The notes under the pieces: model-generated
Database searches by the model: none
What the model was told of the DNA's origin: nothing
What the model saw: the letters and a program-made list of their open reading frames with translations, nothing else
Source of the DNA: Deltaproteobacteria bacterium
GTDB lineage: Bacteria > Desulfobacterota > GWC2-55-46 > S146-70 > JAUXIU01
NCBI GenBank assembly: GCA_030620895.1
Contig: JAUXIU010000087.1
Coordinates: 1 to 5,151 of the forward strand
Direction: 5' to 3'
DNA: 5,151 bases
Translations under genes and position numbers: made by a program
Shown: piece by piece, positions 1 to 4,821 of the stretch
Position numbering within the stretch: the stretch's first letter is position 1
Layout of the letters: each line of letters begins with the position of its first letter

Positions 1-16
1 TCATTGCAAAAAACCC

Positions 17-140
17 TGAAAATTGAAGATTGACGATTGAAAAATAAAAATCCGTCGTTCGTGGTTAGTGATTCGCTATTTACGATCCACGATACACGAT
101 TAACAAATCTAGTGCGTGATGCGTATTGCGTATATAGTAG
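17..140. repeat. Degenerate 7-bp-period repeat arrays (locus 1)
   Basis: Three adjoining arrays share a 7-bp period but use different units. TGA recurs at 17, 24, 31 and 38 within ATTGA-like units. From 51 to 106 eight consecutive heptads all begin with T (51, 58, 65, 72, 79, 86, 93, 100), the later ones as nnACGA. TGCGT recurs at 113, 120 and 127. TCGTGG at 59-64 is complementary to CCACGA at 87-92, so part of the array can fold back. No convincing gene lies in 1-296: the reading frames there have no Shine-Dalgarno sequence or recognisable protein, and translate repeat. The period is read directly; its origin is unknown. Confidence 0.7.
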
Positions 141-199
141 AGATCGAGGAACGAAAATGCCAAAACATATAAATCCAAAGCACTTTAGATTGAAAATTT

Positions 200-221
200 G
201 TTTCCAAAAAACCTTGGAAAC
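200..221 (-). terminator. Possible terminator hairpin downstream of tRNA-Gln
   Basis: A perfect 8-bp stem (GTTTCCAA at 200-207, TTGGAAAC at 214-221) encloses a 6-base loop. On the minus strand it lies about 75 bases past the tRNA 3' end and is followed by AAATTTTC, a weak T-rich stretch. It could end the tRNA or the isc-tRNA transcript. The short T-tract and modest GC content of the stem keep confidence low. Confidence 0.35.
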
Positions 222-296
222 TGATTATTGTCTATTAAAAACCATCAACATCTTCCGGACGTTTTTTCCTTAAAACCATAATACTACTAAATAATT

Positions 297-370
297 TGGC
301 TGGGGGACCAGGATTCGAACCTGGATAGACAGATTCAGAGTCTGCCGTCCTGCCTTTAGACGATCCCCCA
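297..370 (-). tRNA. tRNA-Gln (anticodon CUG)
   Basis: The minus strand folds into a complete 74-base cloverleaf. The 7-bp acceptor stem is TGGGGGA/TCCCCCA, with discriminator G and an encoded CCA end (TGG at 297-299). The D arm carries GTC/GAC. The anticodon arm is GCAGA-CTCTGAA-TCTGT, placing CTG at positions 34-36, which reads the glutamine codon CAG. The T arm is CCAGG-TTCGAAT-CCTGG. The gene lies 159 bases after iscU on the same strand, so it may be read through from the isc operon. A weak promoter of its own is possible (TAAGAT as -10 at 377-382), but its only -35-like match, TTGAGT, is 19 bases further up. The upstream side is occupied by an inverted-repeat element. Confidence 0.97.
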
Positions 371-388
371 ATGACTATCTTACAAACC

Positions 389-466
389 GGAGACTGTCCC
401 AACTCAAGAATACACTTTGCGCAAAGCGTTCTGCGCATAGCACAATCAGAACCTGGGACAGTCCCC
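389..466. repeat. REP-like inverted-repeat unit with GGGACAGTC ends
   Basis: GACTGTCCCA at 392-401 is the exact reverse complement of TGGGACAGTC at 454-463, giving a 10-bp inverted pair about 50 bases apart. Between them lie the perfect palindrome TTTGCGCAAA (416-425) and a 14-bp tandem period (TGCGCAnAGC at 418-427 and again at 432-441), twice the 7-bp period seen elsewhere. The right end is identical over 16 bases to 3640-3655. The layout of palindromic ends around an internal hairpin resembles the paired REP units (BIMEs) mobilised by REP-associated transposases, but no such transposase is in the window. Confidence 0.6.
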
Positions 467-488
467 TTACCATCAATTCCTTATAATC

Positions 489-513
489 TCGCAACCTAAA
501 GGTTACGGCTACA
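489..513. repeat. CTAAAG/GGCTAC hairpin repeat, copy 1
   Basis: This copy reads CGCAAC-CTAAAG-GTTACG followed by GCTACA. It has the constant loop-proximal CTAAAG and the constant tail GGCTAC, with an AAC/GTT stem. It lies just past the iscU stop codon, in the iscU-tRNA gap. There is no T-run after the stem on either strand, so it is not a standard intrinsic terminator. Three relatives lie at 2305-2330, 2854-2877 (inverted) and 2926-2951. Confidence 0.6.
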
Positions 514-529
514 GTGAAAACTCTTTAAA

Positions 530-901
530 TTATTTTTTCTGCTGTTTCTTATAGTCCTCCAACGCCGCATGCAGTGCATCAGCGGCGAGGTTTGAGCAAT
601 GCATCTTAAGCGGAGGAAGACCGTCAAGCGCCTCTGCAACCGCCTCGTTAGTTACGTTCTCTGCTTCAGATATAGACCTTCCCTTTACCAGTTCGGTAAC
701 CATTGAGCTTGTGGCTATGGCAGCCCCACACCCAAATGTCTTGAACTTAATATCCTCAATCTTATCACCCTCGACCTTTATCGTGAGCTTCATAATATCA
801 CCACATGCCGGGTTACCAACGGTTCCGGTTCCGCTTGGATTTTCTACCTCACCTACATTTCTCGGATTGTTAAAGTGCTCCATTACCTTTTCGCTATACA
901 T
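530..901 (-). CDS. iscU: Fe-S cluster assembly scaffold IscU/NifU-like protein
   Basis: This 123-residue protein is a stand-alone IscU-type scaffold. It receives sulfur from the cysteine desulfurase, binds iron, and builds a transient [2Fe-2S] cluster in the cytoplasm for transfer to apoproteins. The three conserved cysteines are present: Cys33 in GNPACGD, Cys58 in TFGCGAA and Cys102 in KMHCSN. Asp35, which makes the cluster labile in the family, and His101 are also present. LPPLK at 95-99 matches the LPPVK motif that the HscA chaperone recognises in proteobacterial IscU, although no hscA is seen here. The length fits the family and no C-terminal NifU domain is fused. The ATG has an AAGGAG Shine-Dalgarno (909-914) 7 bases upstream. 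It starts 20 bases after iscS ends, so the two are surely co-transcribed. Confidence 0.95.
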   Translation of the reverse strand: MYSEKVMEHFNNPRNVGEVENPSGTGTVGNPACGDIMKLTIKVEGDKIEDIKFKTFGCGAAIATSSMVTELVKGRSISEAENVTNEAVAEALDGLPPLKMHCSNLAADALHAALEDYKKQQKK

Positions 902-921
902 GCTTAATCTCCTTGAGTATT

Positions 922-2130
922 TTAATGCTTGCTTATTGTGTCAAAATTTAAATCCACACCCTTCCCTGTGGCTGCAGAGTAGAGGGGTGACATACTCCTG
1001 AGTCTCTCCACCAATGGCGGCATAATCTCCAGAACATAGTCCACGTCCTCTTCCGTATTTCCTCTCCCCAGACTGAATCTGACCGATCCGTGAGATTTCT
1101 CCAATGATATGCCCATTGCAACCAGCACATGGGAGGGTTCGAGGGTGCCTGACGTACACGCAGAGCCTGATGATGCGGCAACACCCTTCATGTCGAGATT
1201 CAAGAGGATCGACTCACCCTCTACATAGTCAAAGCCTATATTTGAGGTATTAGGTATCCTCCTTTCGGGGTGGCCATTGACCTTCAGATAAGGAATTCTC
1301 TCCATAAGCCCCTTCTCAAGTTTGCTCCTCAATTTCAACAGATGTTCCGTCTCTCGCTCCATGTCCCTCGTTGTTATCTCACATGCCTTTCCCAGCGCCA
1401 CGATACCTGCCACATCCTCGGTACCTGCACGCCTGTTCCTCTCCTGATGACCGCCATGTAAAAGCGGTTGAACCCTTACCCCCTTTTTTACATATACAGC
1501 ACCTACGCCTTTTGGGGCATAGAGTTTATGGCCAGAAAGGGTCAGGATATCTAGATTCAAATCCTTTACACCTATCGGCACCTTTCCTACACCCTGAACC
1601 GCATCGGTATGAAAGGTTACCTTTTGTTCCCTTGCAATCTCCCCTATCTCTTTTATCGGGAATATTACCCCTGTCTCATTGTTTCCAAACATGATTGTAA
1701 TGAGTACGGTCTCCGGGGTAATAGCATCCTTCAACTGATTAAGGTCTAACATCCCATCACTATCTACATCGAGGAATGTGACATCATAGCCAACCTTTGA
1801 AAGGTATTTGCATGTACCAAGAACTGAAGGGTGTTCGACCTTCGACGTAATGATATGGTTTCCTTTACCCTTCTTTGTCTCCAACACGCCTTTTATGGCA
1901 AAGTTATTCCCCTCTGATCCGCAACTTGTAAAGATCATTTCAGATGGCTCAGCTTTTAAGATGTCTGCAACCTTTTCCCTTGCATCTTCTATCGCCTTCC
2001 TGGGGCTCCTCCCTGCCCAGTGAATACTCGAGGGGTTACCCCATTCCTCCCTGAGAAAGGGAATCATCGCATCTACAACCTCAGGGTGTACAGGGGTTGT
2101 AGCATTATGATCCATATATATCCTCTTCAA
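922..2130 (-). CDS. iscS: Cysteine desulfurase (IscS/NifS family)
   Basis: This 402-residue PLP enzyme converts L-cysteine to alanine and passes the persulfide sulfur to IscU. The fold-type I aminotransferase landmarks are present: MDHNATTP near the N-terminus, His100 in VEHPS (stacks on PLP), Asp176 and Gln179 in HTDAVQG, and the PLP lysine Lys202 in LSGHK. RAGTE is at 235-239 and the active-site Cys325 lies in SSGSACTSG, the loop typical of the class I (IscS/NifS) branch rather than SufS. The start is TTG at 2128-2130, chosen because GGAGG (2136-2140) lies 5 bases upstream and MKRIYMDHNATTP is the usual beginning. An ATG five codons later (2113-2115), preceded by AGAGG, is a possible alternative. 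Whether it is dedicated to nitrogenase (NifS) or housekeeping (IscS) cannot be decided; the iscR-iscU neighbours favour housekeeping. Confidence 0.96.
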   Translation of the reverse strand: MKRIYMDHNATTPVHPEVVDAMIPFLREEWGNPSSIHWAGRSPRKAIEDAREKVADILKAEPSEMIFTSCGSEGNNFAIKGVLETKKGKGNHIITSKVEHPSVLGTCKYLSKVGYDVTFLDVDSDGMLDLNQLKDAITPETVLITIMFGNNETGVIFPIKEIGEIAREQKVTFHTDAVQGVGKVPIGVKDLNLDILTLSGHKLYAPKGVGAVYVKKGVRVQPLLHGGHQERNRRAGTEDVAGIVALGKACEITTRDMERETEHLLKLRSKLEKGLMERIPYLKVNGHPERRIPNTSNIGFDYVEGESILLNLDMKGVAASSGSACTSGTLEPSHVLVAMGISLEKSHGSVRFSLGRGNTEEDVDYVLEIMPPLVERLRSMSPLYSAATGKGVDLNFDTISKH

Positions 2131-2135
2131 ATCAA

Positions 2136-2140
2136 CCTCC
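2136..2140 (-). promoter_or_regulatory. Shine-Dalgarno GGAGG supporting the TTG start of iscS
   Basis: On the minus strand GGAGG is followed by TTGAT and then TTG at 2130, a normal spacing. It supports the TTG codon over the downstream ATG at 2115. It lies directly next to the heptad repeat array at 2155-2251. Confidence 0.7.
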
Positions 2141-2154
2141 TATTTATATAATTG

Positions 2155-2277
2155 TTGGAGGGAGGAGGCTTAAGGTTTAAGGTTAAAAGCCTCCAACCTC
2201 CCTCCTCCACCCTCTAATACTATTTTCCTCTAACCTCTTTCCCCAATCCTCAAACTGTCTGGTCTGGGACAGTCCCC
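2155..2277. repeat. Heptad-array hairpin plus GGGACAGTCCCC motif (composite copy A)
   Basis: The iscR-iscS gap is built of 7-bp units. Purine-type heptads place AGG at 2159, 2166, 2173 and 2180. Pyrimidine-type heptads place CCTC at 2190, 2197, 2204 and 2211, then after a 2-base slip at 2227, 2234 and 2248. GGAGGCTT (2164-2171) pairs exactly with AAGCCTCC (2187-2194), so the two halves form a stem. The array ends in CAATCCTCAAACTG (2244-2257), followed by TGGGACAGTCCCC (2265-2277). The same order occurs at 3689-3766. It probably lies inside the iscRSU transcript. Confidence 0.65.
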
Positions 2278-2304
2278 TCAGTCGAATCCTTTGGGGTTCG
2301 CTTT

Positions 2305-2330
2305 TGCGAGGGCTAAAGCCCTCGACTACG
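2305..2330. repeat. CTAAAG/CTACG hairpin repeat, copy 2, overlapping the iscR stop
   Basis: CGAGGG-CTAAAG-CCCTCG (2307-2324) is a near-perfect palindrome: 8 bp in each arm with 2 central bases, followed by ACTACG. The iscR stop codon TAG (2313-2315) lies inside it. As RNA from the minus strand it would form a strong hairpin at the end of iscR, followed by AAAAGCG rather than a T-run, so it may be a processing or stabilising hairpin rather than a terminator. The stem differs from the other copies while the loop and tail are kept. Confidence 0.65.
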
Positions 2331-2789
2331 CTTACCGTTTTCAAACTGGGGCAAAACGGGTACAGTCCCCTCTCCTATCCCTTTGGCCTCTCTACTCAGT
2401 TCATCTATAGAAATGGAGTTTAGAAACTCCTTTATTTTGCTGCTCAGACCCTTCCACACCCTTTGTGTAGGGCATCTATCGGCCCTTTCACACCCATTGG
2501 AATCGTTGTCAAGACAGGAAACAGGGTTGAGGTTCTCTTCCACCATCTCAATAACCTCTCTTACGGTGATATCCTTTGATGGCCTTGCGAGCACATACCC
2601 TCCACCAGGACCCTTGACACTTCTAACTATATTTGCCCTCCTTAGTTTTGAAAATAGCTGTTCGAGATACGAAAGTGATATGTCTTCTTCATCAGATATG
2701 TAACTAAGTGTTACAGGGCTGTCACTTTGATGGCAGGCCAGACTGACCATGGCCCTTACTGCATATTGTCCTTTTGTGGAAAGTCTCAT
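2313..2789 (-). CDS. iscR: Rrf2-family Fe-S cluster-sensing regulator IscR
   Basis: This 158-residue winged-helix regulator heads the isc cluster. The N-terminus MRLSTKGQYAVRAM is the classic Rrf2 start. YLEQLFSKLR at about 41-50 is the likely recognition helix and GPGGGY at 60-65 the wing. Three cysteines, Cys92, Cys100 and Cys106, match the [2Fe-2S] ligands of E. coli IscR (Cys92, 98, 104), with two extra residues in the first gap. The position of the fourth E. coli ligand, His107 (C-x-x-H), is Gln109 here (CPTQRVW). Cluster-bound IscR normally represses its own operon. The ATG at 2787-2789 has only AGGA two bases upstream, a poor spacing, so translation may be weak. The last 19 residues (140-158) are encoded by dispersed repeats, so the native end was probably replaced. 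Promoter and operator candidates lie about 200 bases upstream. Confidence 0.92.
   Translation of the reverse strand: MRLSTKGQYAVRAMVSLACHQSDSPVTLSYISDEEDISLSYLEQLFSKLRRANIVRSVKGPGGGYVLARPSKDITVREVIEMVEENLNPVSCLDNDSNGCERADRCPTQRVWKGLSSKIKEFLNSISIDELSREAKGIGEGTVPVLPQFENGKRSRGL
2341..2370. repeat. TCAAACTG...GGGTACAGTCCCC repeat copy inside iscR
   Basis: TCAAACTG (2341-2348) is followed by GGGTACAGTCCCC (2358-2370), a one-base insertion variant of the dispersed motif. It is a relative of 2250-2277 (TCAAACTG then GGGACAGTCCCC) and of 3746-3766. It lies in frame within the iscR coding region, encoding roughly residues 140-150. Confidence 0.6.
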
Positions 2790-2853
2790 AATCCTAGAGT
2801 AAAATGAAGTCAGTGTTCATAAACCCAAATTACGTACGAAATGGATAAATCAT

Positions 2854-2951
2854 CGTAGCCGCAGGCTTTAGCGTGCAGGGACTGTCCCTAGAAAGCCCAA
2901 AAGGTGAAGCCAATTTCACGCAAATTGCGAAACCTAAAGGTTTCGGCTACG
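2854..2951. repeat. Paired hairpin repeats (copies 3 and 4) in the iscR leader
   Basis: Copy 3 is inverted (CGTAGCC...GCTTTAGCG, 2854-2877) and copy 4 direct (GCGAAAC-CTAAAG-GTTTCG then GCTACG, 2926-2951). They face each other like two REP units of a BIME. Between them lie GGGACTGTCCC (2878-2888, the dispersed motif in reverse) and a small stem GTGAA/TTCAC (2904-2908, 2915-2919). If transcription begins near 2980, the whole unit is in the 5' untranslated leader of iscR, where the hairpins could affect mRNA stability or translation. Confidence 0.6.
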
Positions 2952-2982
2952 TTCGTGCATAATTCGGGGTAAATGTCTTAGG

Positions 2983-3011
2983 AATTTATTATACCTTAAT
3001 AAACTTGTCAA
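2983..3011 (-). promoter_or_regulatory. Likely iscR promoter
   Basis: On the minus strand a perfect TTGACA (3006-3011) precedes a perfect TATAAT (2988-2993), but only 12 bases separate them, too few for one sigma-70 promoter. Two readings are possible: TTGACA with TAAATT (2983-2988) at 17-bp spacing, or TATAAT with a weak -35, AATACT, at 3011-3016. Either puts the start near 2975-2982, about 190 bases before iscR, and overlaps the IscR-like palindrome. It lies just past the stop codon of the upstream Mut7-C gene. Confidence 0.5.
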
Positions 3012-3015
3012 GTAT
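2991..3015 (-). promoter_or_regulatory. Candidate type-1 IscR operator
   Basis: Read on the minus strand, this 25-bp imperfect palindrome begins ATACTTGAC and ends AAGGTAT. Compared with the E. coli type-1 consensus (ATASYYGACT, RWWWY, AGTCRRSTAT), the left half fits at 9 of 10 positions, the centre at 4 of 5 and the right half at 8 of 10, with the total length exact. It overlaps the promoter elements, as expected for autorepression. The match was scored by eye against a remembered consensus; AT-rich promoters can resemble it by chance. Confidence 0.5.
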
Positions 3016-3019
3016 TATT

Positions 3020-3517
3020 CTAGCCGTGCCTTATAAAGGCCAATTTCTTCTGTATCTTATCCTTATGTGTCCCTGACCAGTAAATCCTTCTGCAGTCTGG
3101 ACAGATACAGAAGGACACTTGTGTGCTGTATACATAAGGAGGCACCTTCTCCCGAACTTCTCTTTTTGATATACCCTCAAGGAGAGAGTTACATATAAGA
3201 CATCTTGTCAGGATCTTGCTTTCATCTATATCGAAGCGGGTAATGATCTGTCTTACCTGATCTATGTAGTCATCCCCATTTATAAAGAGATAACGGCCCT
3301 TCAGGGCACGCCTCTTTATTAAGAGGGTATCCCTTGTTAATACAATCCTTTCCTCGCTTACAGCCTTCTTGATAAGTTCATTGTCGTCTATCTCTTTGTC
3401 ATACCTGACATTGTAACCCATTATTCTCATCCATCTGGCGAGTCTGCCCAGCATGGTATCTGCAAAAAATGTTTGGGTTGCGTGTTTCGAGTTGCGGGTT
3501 GCGTGTTTAATTTCCAT
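3020..3517 (-). CDS. Mut7-C RNase domain protein (PIN-like fold with zinc ribbon)
   Basis: This 165-residue protein matches the bacterial Mut7-C (formerly DUF82) family: a PIN-like nuclease domain followed by a zinc ribbon. The conserved start of the domain is FFADTMLGRLARWMR from residue 17, with acidic Asp20. TRD (Asp63) and NGDD (Asp82, Asp83) supply further acidic residues likely to bind metal. The ribbon is CLIC (Cys106, Cys109) and CPDC (Cys139, Cys142). Ribonuclease activity is inferred from the family; the substrate is unknown. The start is uncertain. Family members normally begin just before FFAD, but no start codon exists there. The ATG at 3515-3517 is chosen, with only a weak GAGA-type ribosome site; a TTG at 3599-3601 would give 193 residues. 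Residues 4-15 (KHATRNSKHATQ) are encoded by heptad repeats. The gene is probably transcribed separately from iscR, which has its own promoter. Confidence 0.8.
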   Translation of the reverse strand: MEIKHATRNSKHATQTFFADTMLGRLARWMRIMGYNVRYDKEIDDNELIKKAVSEERIVLTRDTLLIKRRALKGRYLFINGDDYIDQVRQIITRFDIDESKILTRCLICNSLLEGISKREVREKVPPYVYSTQVSFCICPDCRRIYWSGTHKDKIQKKLAFIRHG

Positions 3518-3571
3518 TCTGTCTCTAAATATTTTTTCTTTCTTAACCCGAAAATCGTAACCCGTAACTGC
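3474..3571. repeat. Heptad arrays forming inverted arms around the Mut7-C start
   Basis: The left arm (3474-3508) is five heptads with a constant frame, for example CGTGTTT at 3481 and 3502 and CGGGTTG at 3495; a 13-bp unit GGGTTGCGTGTTT recurs at 3475 and 3496. The right arm (3544-3571) holds TAACCCG at 3544 and 3558 plus related heptads. GTTGCGGGTTGCG (3491-3503) is complementary to CGTAACCCGTAAC (3556-3568) at 11 of 13 positions. The ATG at 3515-3517 lies in the loop between the arms. Confidence 0.65.
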
Positions 3572-3622
3572 CTGACATCGATAGTAAGATGTTAACCACA
3601 AAAACCCAACAAACCATATAAT

Positions 3623-3655
3623 CCATGCAAACCATGCAAACCTGGGACAGTCCCC
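3623..3655. repeat. 9-bp direct repeat plus TGGGACAGTCCCC motif
   Basis: CCATGCAAA is repeated directly at 3623-3631 and 3632-3640, and runs into ACCTGGGACAGTCCCC (3640-3655), identical over 16 bases to 451-466. A short hairpin CCCAC/GTGGG (about 3658-3671) follows. It lies in the gap between the phosphofructokinase and Mut7-C genes. Confidence 0.55.
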
Positions 3656-3688
3656 AACCCACTTACGTGGGTACCCCGACGGATTTTG

Positions 3689-3766
3689 TTGGAGGTCTGA
3701 GGTTGGAGGTTGGAGGTTTTTGCCTCAAGCCTCTTTCCTCAATCCTCAAACTGCGTGGGACAGTCC
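3689..3766. repeat. Heptad-array hairpin plus GGGACAGTCC motif (composite copy B)
   Basis: TTGGAGG occurs at 3689, 3703 and 3710, with TCTGAGG at 3696. After TTTTTG, nCCTCnn heptads follow at 3722, 3729, 3736 and 3743. The purine and pyrimidine arms are complementary, so the unit folds into a long stem. It ends in CAATCCTCAAACTG (3740-3753) and TGGGACAGTCC (3756-3766), the same order as 2155-2277. It sits 4 bases after the phosphofructokinase stop codon and may protect or end that mRNA, although no T-run follows the stem on the minus strand. Confidence 0.65.
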
Positions 3767-3770
3767 TCGC

Positions 3771-4799
3771 CTAACCGAAGAAGACCTCAGCGATCCTGTA
3801 TATATCCATATTTACCAACTTTAGCTTTTTTGTCCCTTCCTCCAAAGGTATGTCGACTATCGAATTTCCCTTTAGCGCTACCATTCTACCAAATTTACCT
3901 TCTCTTATTAATTCAACTGTCTTTACACCAAACCTCGTTGCCAGTATACGATCATATGCGGTTGGGCTGCCCCCCCTCTGAAGATGGCCAAGCACTACAT
4001 GACGTGACTCAATGCCGGTCCTCTTCTCAACTTCCTCTGCAATATATTCACCGATTCCACCTAACCTGACGTGTCCAAATGCATCGGCCTTTGCATCCTT
4101 TGATATTACCCCCATTGCCTCCTTCGGGATTGCCCCCTCTGCAGCAACTATAATGCTGAAATATCTCCCCCTCTTGCCCCTTTCTTTTATAACATCACAG
4201 ATATCTTCAATATCAAAGGGCCTCTCTGGGATAAGAATAAAATCAGCACCGCCAGCCAGCCCACCATAAGTGGCTATCCATCCAGCGTGTCTCCCCATAA
4301 CCTCAACCACTATTGCCCTGTGATGTGCCTCAGTCGTCGTATGTAACCTGTCTAAGGCCTCTGTAACAATGCTGACTGCTGTATCGAATCCGAATGTAAA
4401 GTCTGTTCCCGAGAGGTCATTATCTATGGTCTTCGGTACACCTATTATTTTTATGCCTAATTTAAAGAACTTATTCGCAACACCAAGGGTATCGTCTCCA
4501 CCAACTGCCACAATACAATCAAGACCGATTTCTTTGACGTTCTCTACAACCTTCTCTTTTGCATCCTCACTTTTAAATGGATTGGTCCTGGATGTCCCAA
4601 GGATGGTCCCCCCCCTTGGAAGTAAACCTGCGGCGGAGTCCATATCGAGCGGTATATAGGATTTTTCAATTAGTCCTTTCCACCCGTCTTTTATCCCTAT
4701 GATCTCATAGCCATACCTTATGCCCATCCTGACGACAGCTCTTATAACCACATTAAGACCAGGACAGTCACCGCCACCTGTAAGGATACCTATCCTCAT
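3771..4799 (-). CDS. 6-phosphofructokinase, probably pyrophosphate-dependent
   Basis: This 342-residue PfkA-family enzyme phosphorylates fructose 6-phosphate to fructose 1,6-bisphosphate in the cytoplasm. Landmarks are GGGDCPG at 8-14 (nucleotide or PPi loop), GGDD at 100-103, PKTIDND at 122-128 with catalytic base Asp126, MGRHAGW at 168-174, PERPF at 191-195, and LGHLQRGG at 270-277 with Arg275 for the sugar phosphate. ATP enzymes such as E. coli PfkA have Gly at the last GGDG position and Gly in PGTIDND. Here these are Asp103 and Lys123, the pair associated with pyrophosphate use, making the reaction reversible and saving ATP. Length and sequence fit the compact group III family, which contains both ATP and PPi enzymes, so the donor is inferred. 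The ATG start is fixed by a strong Shine-Dalgarno; a GTG six bases upstream lies inside that site. Confidence 0.93.
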   Translation of the reverse strand: MRIGILTGGGDCPGLNVVIRAVVRMGIRYGYEIIGIKDGWKGLIEKSYIPLDMDSAAGLLPRGGTILGTSRTNPFKSEDAKEKVVENVKEIGLDCIVAVGGDDTLGVANKFFKLGIKIIGVPKTIDNDLSGTDFTFGFDTAVSIVTEALDRLHTTTEAHHRAIVVEVMGRHAGWIATYGGLAGGADFILIPERPFDIEDICDVIKERGKRGRYFSIIVAAEGAIPKEAMGVISKDAKADAFGHVRLGGIGEYIAEEVEKRTGIESRHVVLGHLQRGGSPTAYDRILATRFGVKTVELIREGKFGRMVALKGNSIVDIPLEEGTKKLKLVNMDIYRIAEVFFG

Positions 4800-4800
4800 A

Positions 4801-4810
4801 ATCACCTCCT
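4801..4810 (-). promoter_or_regulatory. Full-length Shine-Dalgarno deciding the phosphofructokinase start
   Basis: The minus strand reads AGGAGGTGAT, followed by one T and the ATG at 4797-4799. This complements nearly the whole 16S rRNA anti-Shine-Dalgarno tail and predicts high translation. The in-frame GTG (4803-4805) is part of this site and is therefore unlikely to be the start. Confidence 0.85.
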
Positions 4811-4821
4811 GTTACGTAAAT

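Noticed and set aside
37..273. Plus-strand reading frame of 78 codons in the left-hand gap
   Set aside because: It translates heptad-repeat DNA, has no Shine-Dalgarno sequence and resembles no protein family.
235..438. Minus-strand reading frame of 67 codons
   Set aside because: It runs straight through the tRNA-Gln gene and the adjacent inverted repeat.
1371..1694. Plus-strand reading frame of 107 codons
   Set aside because: Antisense shadow of the cysteine desulfurase gene, proline/leucine/histidine-rich as expected for such a shadow.
2790..2982. Riboswitch in the iscR leader
   Set aside because: The structure is explained by dispersed repeat copies found elsewhere in the window; no known aptamer motif was recognised.
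3474..3571. CRISPR array
   Set aside because: Units are 7 bp, degenerate and contiguous without spacers; no cas gene is present.
3710..4069. Plus-strand reading frame of 119 codons
   Set aside because: It is antisense to the phosphofructokinase gene and the heptad array, with no recognisable domain.
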